A stretch of 64,000 bases of DNA, taken from positions 621,501 through 685,500 of the forward strand of contig NC_080058.1 in the NCBI RefSeq assembly GCF_026212465.1, given 5' to 3'. The notes beneath the pieces are model-generated. The model worked only from the letters and a program-made list of their open reading frames with translations. It searched no databases and was not told the origin of the DNA. The stretch is from Amaranthus tricolor (taxonomy: Eukaryota > Streptophyta > Magnoliopsida > Caryophyllales > Amaranthaceae). The position numbers and the translations under genes were made by a program. The number at the start of each line of letters is the position of its first letter. The stretch's first letter is position 1. Of the stretch, positions 58,401-64,000 are shown piece by piece.

Positions 58401-59254
58401 AATAGAAGTATGTGATCGGGAGTTCAAAGTTTTAAGTTGAGTCATAACTCATAAATACTCTCACTATCACAAAGATAATCAAAACTGCACAATATGAGTA
58501 GGGACATTGCATTTACTCATCCCATGGCCAAGGGACAGGGCCCCAAATAAAGGAGGTGAAATTGAGACCAAGAACAGATATATGGATCATACTTCTATTA
58601 CATGAGTTGTGGTTGCCTTAACATATAACTTGTTAAATAATTTTATCTTATTTAGAGTTAAGTTTAACTCTACCAAACGTATTAGATCTACATCTACAAT
58701 TTCTTTGTCTCTTGAAATTACCTCATTAACAATATTCGTGTAAACATGGGAAATGAGTCGTCCTGCAATTCGACGTGTGGAGATCATGTCTGAGTGTATC
58801 AGTGTGTCTACAACCTGCGCTCCTATAAGCACGTCAGAACAACGAATCGTGTCGTATCCTTCTACATTTCACCAACATTAGCATATGACACAATGCAAGT
58901 GTGTTGTGTCGTGGACCATAACACTATTTTTGTTTTTTACTTATATTCAAATTTAGTAAAAAATATAACGAGTATGTTGGGACTCGGGACATGTGGGCTG
59001 TGGTGTCAAAATCGTCCGTTTTATTAAAGATCTTGCACACCGATGTGTCGATGACCACTGAAACAATTGAAGGGCTATGTCGCGTCTTGCCGCGAATCAT
59101 GCGATGCCCGTGCAGCTTGGCCCGTGACCATCACTTATAGAGGTGAGAATCCATCTCAAACACTCATGTAACAAAAGGGATGCATAACCAACTACTCTCA
59201 CTCACAATCAGTATGATTGTCATTAAAATAAGAGAAAACAAAAATCATTATTAA

Positions 59255-59392
59255 CATCGGTCGGTCTCCTGAGAGACATCTTTCAAGCTCAGTCCATTAA
59301 AGCTTAATACCCACTCTTAATCTACATTTTCTCTATGGGTCAACCCAATTAGAGATGATCTCTCAAAGAGACCGTCTCTTACAAGAATTTGT
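59255..59392. mobile_element. Short inverted copy of the GAGACGGTCTCT MITE family
   Basis: Opposite orientation, about 138 bp: GGTCTCCTGAGAGACATCTTTCAAGCTCAG on the left, and GATGATCTCTCAAAGAGACCGTCTCTTACAAG on the right. The minisatellite core is almost absent, so this may be closer to the ancestral short form. Confidence 0.7.
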
Positions 59393-60468
59393 GTATTAAC
59401 ATAAGTAGTTATCACTTGTCACCTCTTTGATGAAATCAATATGGTCTGCTTTATCTAGATAAGGAAATACTTAACTACAATCAATCTTCTTTTGAAGTTT
59501 CAAGTGATAGAATGTTTGATTATAGCACTAAAGTATTCAACTCAACCTTACTTTCCTCATAAGTTAGAAATAAAATGCTCAACATTAAGCTCACTTTCCT
59601 TTGTGTTTATTTCTAACTCGATAATAAGGCTAGAAAATCTGTACAGACAAATATGACGTAGAATAAACAATTCCGTAGGTTTTTGTAAGTTGTGAGATTC
59701 AAACTCCTATTACAAGGGTGAAGCGAAAAAAATTGAACTACTAGACTAACTCGTGATTCTCCTTACTTTCTTCGAAAGAAAAAACCAATTAAACAAACAA
59801 ATTGAGCATCATTGTCACTAACATGAACTTTAGCAATAAAATAAACATAGCAATAGACATACATATAGAATATAAATGTGTCAATCCTCAATTACATTAA
59901 TCACAATTAATCTTACATAACTAGTGCTAGATACATGAAGATAATCAAGATCTAAAATTTTTAAGGTCTACTATTTCTAGGCAAACTTTAACTACTTCCA
60001 CACAACAATACCTAGCCATTAATCTCAAAAGACAGAGATCAACTGCATGATTCAATTGATCAATTTCATTGATCATCCACTTGAATTCTCTTTATTTGGA
60101 TAACACAATACAAAAAACTTAGTTGATCAGATCCGTAAATTATCGACTACTAATAGACCAACAAATTATATTTATTTATTTAATAATTTCTATTACTTAA
60201 TGGGTATGTGAATTGTGATCTTATAATTTTTTTAACTTGGGTCAAATTTTGCTTGTCTCAACTCCCAAGAGGCCAAGACCCAAGAAGATGATCAGACAAA
60301 CAGGCAAAAAAAACACAAGTAGCAAAACTTTGCCTGGAAATAGCTGCTTTCTGTAAATTGTATACTCCTAATTGGGATTCTTACCATTAATATTTGCCAA
60401 TAAGATTCAATATTATAAAATTGGGATTTTGTCCCATCATTTATTTTTATTTATTTTATTTTTGAAAC

Positions 60469-61095
60469 TCATATATTGCATCCAAAACAATTACAGACCT
60501 TCGGTGTAAAAGAACAGAAACCAAAGGGTCTGTTTGGTATGTTGCAATTGATAGCATAGCAACAAGGTGAAGGTAAGCAATAACCTTTAGCTCCACAACA
60601 AGTACAAGGTGCACAAATCTGGAAACTTCCAAGTTTTCTTCTGGTTTCATTCATCACCATCATTTTCTTCACTTTCTCTACATCAATTAATGGGTATAAT
60701 TTCATCCCTTCTTCTAATACATTTGTTGTATTCCCAGCTGATGAAGTACACAATTCATTTGCCTAATTTCACCAACACAAAAATATTGAATTTTGATCAG
60801 TACCCATATAAATTGAAGTGAAATTATAATTGAGTTTCTAACAATTACTCAATTTTGGGACATACCCATTAAAATTGAGGTGAAATTACAAGTGGGTTTG
60901 CAAAAAAATTGACATTTTCCAATTATAAATTATGTAATGGCCAAAAAAAATCAAATTTTGAGAAATACCCATTGATATTGAAGTGGAATCACAAGTGTTC
61001 TCAAAGAAACTTACATGGGCAAGATTTAATTGATTGAAATTGAAGAGCTGCACCAATAAGATTGAAAAAAATATCCATGATGCAAAAGTTGCCAT
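60469..61095 (-). CDS. Small secreted cysteine-rich protein (DUF7866-like)
   Basis: Two exons, 61095-61015 and 60762-60469, with phase-0 GT-AG intron, giving 124 residues. Exon 1 is exactly a hydrophobic signal peptide (MATFASWIFFSILLVQLFNF). After a variable linker (SSAGNTTNVLEEGMKLYPL) comes a conserved C-terminal domain with 13 Cys: RRKLGSFQICAPCTCCGAKG, YCLPSPCCYAINCNIPNRP, FGFCSFTPKVCNCFGC. I recall this pattern as a plant family of unknown function (DUF7866). Size, signal peptide and Cys spacing suggest an extracellular peptide precursor somewhat like EPF/EPFL signals, but that link is only an analogy. No damage is visible. Confidence 0.88.
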
Positions 61096-63060
61096 TTTTG
61101 AATATTAGATCTAAATTTATCACGGTTTGATGAGGTTGTGATTAAGCAAGGAAATAATGGTTTTTCAGGTTCATGAATTGGTGGAAGTTGGGTAGTGCAT
61201 TCACATGAATCTAATAAATTTTTGAGAAATTAGGGTTTTTTAAGCGAGGAAGTTGGGGGTTTTAATGATGATGATCTCATGAGTGTGTGTTGTATCAACT
61301 ATCAAGTACTCTTAATGTATAAAGAATGTAGTATATGCAATGCATGTATTAACAGGATGAGTGAGTCCATTTTTCCATAATTTAATTACTAATTATTATA
61401 ATCGATTTTTTAAAACAGCTACACTCACTTAAAAAGCTCATAAAAAAATTTTAGAAAAAAATGGTATAAAGAAGTAAAAGTATAACTAGAAAATAGAAAT
61501 AAAATATTGTCCTCCCTATGTCCTTTTTTATTTAGATCAAAGAGAAATTGAGTTATTTTTAAGAAAGTAGTAATAAATAAAGAAAGAAAATGAATTTTGT
61601 TGATGAAATTAAAAGAGAGTTAAAATATATAGATAACATTAAAAGTAATAGGCCACAATCTCAAATAGAATTAATGCAAATTAACTGGAACGAACCAAAA
61701 TAAAAAATGCTGCAATTTCAATCGAACAGAAGGAATATATCATACTCCCGAGTTCCTCCTATATCACTATTTATTCCATTTGCGAGTTGCTACTCATGTT
61801 TGTTAATTCAATCTTTAACACTTCATTTTGTTCATAATCAAAAAAATATAAAATCTCAAATTAATTATTATGTTTTACTTCCTCCATCCTGGTAATTTTA
61901 TCATACTTTTCCTTTTAATTTGTTTATTTTATTTTACTACTTGTTTTATGAAAATAAATCTACAATTTTTTTTTTATTTTATTTCATCCATACAATTCAA
62001 CTTTTATTTACTATCATCCACACAATTTAAATGCTATTATTATTTTTTAACTTTAGTGCAAAGTTTCTTTATGCATTCTAAAATTATTTAAAGAAAAAAA
62101 AAATGTTATTTAATGATTAAATTTTTATTTCTAATTAAAATTTTTCTATAAATAATTTATTCCAAATACAAAATAAATAATGTATGGAATTTGCAATAAA
62201 GTTGTGGGGTTAACATGTCCTACATTACAAATGTGGATTTATCATTATCATTGATTAACAATACATGACTTTGCATTTTCCAAGGAATTTGTCATGTGTC
62301 TAAACAAGAGTGGTGGTAATGGTTTTTTTAAGTTACTCTTTAAATTTTCTTTTTGTTTATCTTTGTTAAAGGACTCTACTTTTAATTTAGTAGTACTCCC
62401 TTTTGCTATAGAAATTTGTTTATTTTTTAATTCCTTCCACTAAATATATTCTATTTTTACTTTTATTGTCATAACTTAATTTTTATTAATTTTAATCGAT
62501 ACACGTATATAGCTTATTCTTTAATCTAATCTACATAATTATCTTATTTTTTCGTAAAAAACAAGTTTATTCACTTTTCTTAATATTCTCCTTCATTTCA
62601 ATATAGCAATTTTCATTCAATCAGTGGGAATAGTAGAGTATTTGGGTGCCGTAAAGGTGTTCATTTTGGGTCGCGTGTTAATAATTATACTACTACTTAA
62701 GGTTTTACATAGTCTTAGACTCTTAGTGTCACGTATTTATTATATTGTTTTTTCAAATATTGTTCGTCGATAATAAGATTGTTAACCTCGAAATATATAG
62801 TGTTTAACATTACTATTATACTTAATATGTTCTATTAGACTTGTAACTAATAGTTATTTTTCCCTATAACATCATGCCATAATCAGTTACAAGTATTTTA
62901 GAATTGAGGTAATATATAAAAATTCAGGTAAATTTTAGAATATTTATTTTATAACGTAAAGATTTATTATTAGTTTTTATAAATATGATTGGTATTCATC
63001 CATCACCATGACCTTTCCTTTCAAAGTGTCATCCTCCATTATTTCTCAGCTACTTACATA
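61096..63060. other. Intergenic AT-rich region
   Basis: The first few hundred bases are the likely promoter of the cysteine-rich protein gene. A possible diverged Stowaway-like insert lies at about 61510-61705 (CCTCCCTATGTCC start, ending AACTGGAACGAACC). The rest has no coding sequence or repeat that I can define. Confidence 0.45.
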
Positions 63061-63063
63061 ATA

Positions 63064-64000
63064 CTCCCTCCTATTCAGGTGAGATGTCCCATTTGACTTT
63101 TCACGGATTTTAAGAAAAGTCAAAATGGGACCCTAAGAGAGGAGAGAGAGTAGTATTATGGGTTTTTAATTGTAAAGATTAAGGAATTAATGATTCCCAC
63201 CAAATTAAAAGCTGATTTTTTTTGGCACCAAAAGTTTGAAATTTTTTTGCGCCACAATTACATCGATAATTTAATTAAGTCCTAAATTACATAATTAAGT
63301 CCTAAATTGCGCCACAATTACGTTTACAATAATTTTTGCAAATTACATAAGTTTGTCAAGAGTACTAAAAATTAAAAACATCAATTACGGTATCTCCGAG
63401 AGCCTTCTCAATTCTTCAACAGCTTCGGTGTAGTTGCAGTCGTTACTGATCATGTGAGTGCGAATTTTTTTGCGATCATTGACTTCAGATTTTCCAAATT
63501 ACCCAAAAAATGCATTAATAATTTCTTAAATAGCCTCCAATTTATAAACAACCAATTCATGAAAATATCATCACAGTACCCACATAATTTTGAAACCCAA
63601 AATGAAAATGTCCAAAAAGAAGGAATTGAATACATATTCAGAAACTGCCGCCAACAATTCATGAAAATTCCCAAAGCACACAGCCAAAATTTGAGAAAAC
63701 AGAAAGTGTGGCGCCAAAAATGAAATTTGCAACAAGAAGATAAAATCAATCATAACTTTACAAAACAGAAAGCATAAATAGACAATGACAAAGCTCATTT
63801 ATTACACAATCAACTAAAACAATGGCTCCTACAAAACAATTAACTACACAACAAAGAGAGAGCATAATGCAGAAGCTACTGTCTGCATTAAATAAGAAGG
63901 GCAAACCAGCGCTAGGCACAATCAACGCACTTGCGATTGAGTTTGAGGTTTGTAGGAAAACAATTACACGATTGTGGAATGATGTCAAGAAGCAGATGAC
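63064..64000 (+). mobile_element. 5' end of a mariner-like (Vulmar-type) transposon, cut by the window edge
   Basis: A TA followed by CTCCCTCCTATTCAGGTGAG, the terminus shared by plant mariner-like elements and their Stowaway MITEs, opens the element. A leader of about 760 bp with a small direct repeat (GCGCCACAATTAC at about 63250 and 63308) precedes the transposase start at 63822. The 3' end is outside the window. Confidence 0.85.
63822..64000 (+). CDS. Mariner-like transposase, N-terminal fragment (continues past window)
   Basis: An open frame from ATG at 63822 to the window end reads TKQLTTQQRESIMQKLLSAL, GTINALAIEFEVCRKTI and TRLWNDVKKQM. This is the N-terminal helix-turn-helix region of plant mariner-like transposases (rQRe.i...L, G.i...A..F.v.r.Ti.riW). 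The DD39D catalytic domain would lie beyond the window. No stop or frameshift appears in the visible 59 codons, so the element could be intact. Confidence 0.85.
   Translation, partial: MAPTKQLTTQQRESIMQKLLSALNKKGKPALGTINALAIEFEVCRKTITRLWNDVKKQM

Larger units (their letters stand above)
56691..60450. other. Intergenic region with MITEs, no gene supported
   Basis: Contains MITE copies at 58166-58400 and 59255-59392. The stretch at 58790-59160 is more GC-balanced (GGACTCGGGACATGTGGGC, GTCGCGTCTTGCCGCG) and may be a decayed transposon or gene, but no frame or family is recognisable. Confidence 0.5.

Overview
This looks like nuclear DNA of a eudicot plant. It is very AT-rich, its genes are split by GT-AG introns, and every recognisable gene is a plant family. 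The transposable elements are plant types: a Cassandra solo LTR carrying a 5S-like promoter, Stowaway/mariner elements with CTCCCTCC ends, a Mutator-like element with a plant mobile domain gene, CACTA and hAT elements, and SINEs. The repeat mix would fit Caryophyllales/Amaranthaceae, but I cannot prove that from the sequence.

Layout. 1.7-3.5 kb: nodulin-like/NFD4-type MFS transporter (-). 6.8-7.2 kb: unidentified coding remnant. 7.7-11.3 kb: chloroplast HAD phosphatase like FMN hydrolase, seven exons (-). 12.2-13.4 kb: hAT element with an 8-bp target duplication and a surviving dimerisation-domain exon. 14.6-15.06 kb: an 82-bp LTR-like element and a 96-bp x3 tandem repeat. 15.3-21.7 kb: seven-exon TPS-a terpene synthase (+), with the family's exon layout but a frameshift and substitutions in three catalytic motifs, so probably a pseudogene. 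Its introns hold a SINE and a Cassandra solo LTR, and a second Cassandra remnant follows it. 26.0-29.7 kb: intact two-exon CBSX6-like gene (+). 30.1-36.4 kb: Mutator-like element with long terminal inverted repeats, palindrome arrays, a broken MULE transposase and a broken plant mobile domain gene. 40.5-43.6 kb: intact five-exon PIN5-type auxin carrier (+). 45.1-49.4 kb: intact four-exon GH28 polygalacturonase (+). 49.9-53.6 kb: CACTA remnants. 54.6-56.0 kb: non-coding element with inverted arms of about 360 bp and a Stowaway MITE nested in one arm. 56.3 kb: orphan last exon of a second polygalacturonase. 60.5-61.1 kb: small secreted cysteine-rich protein (-). 63.06 kb to the end: 5' end of a mariner-like element.

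The genes do not form a cluster or shared pathway: intact single genes sit in a repeat-rich setting. The window's main interest lies in datable nested insertions, a terpene synthase decaying in place, an orphan polygalacturonase exon, and the MULE/mobile-domain composite. All exon limits were assigned by reading splice sites and checking phase by hand; no search or alignment was run.
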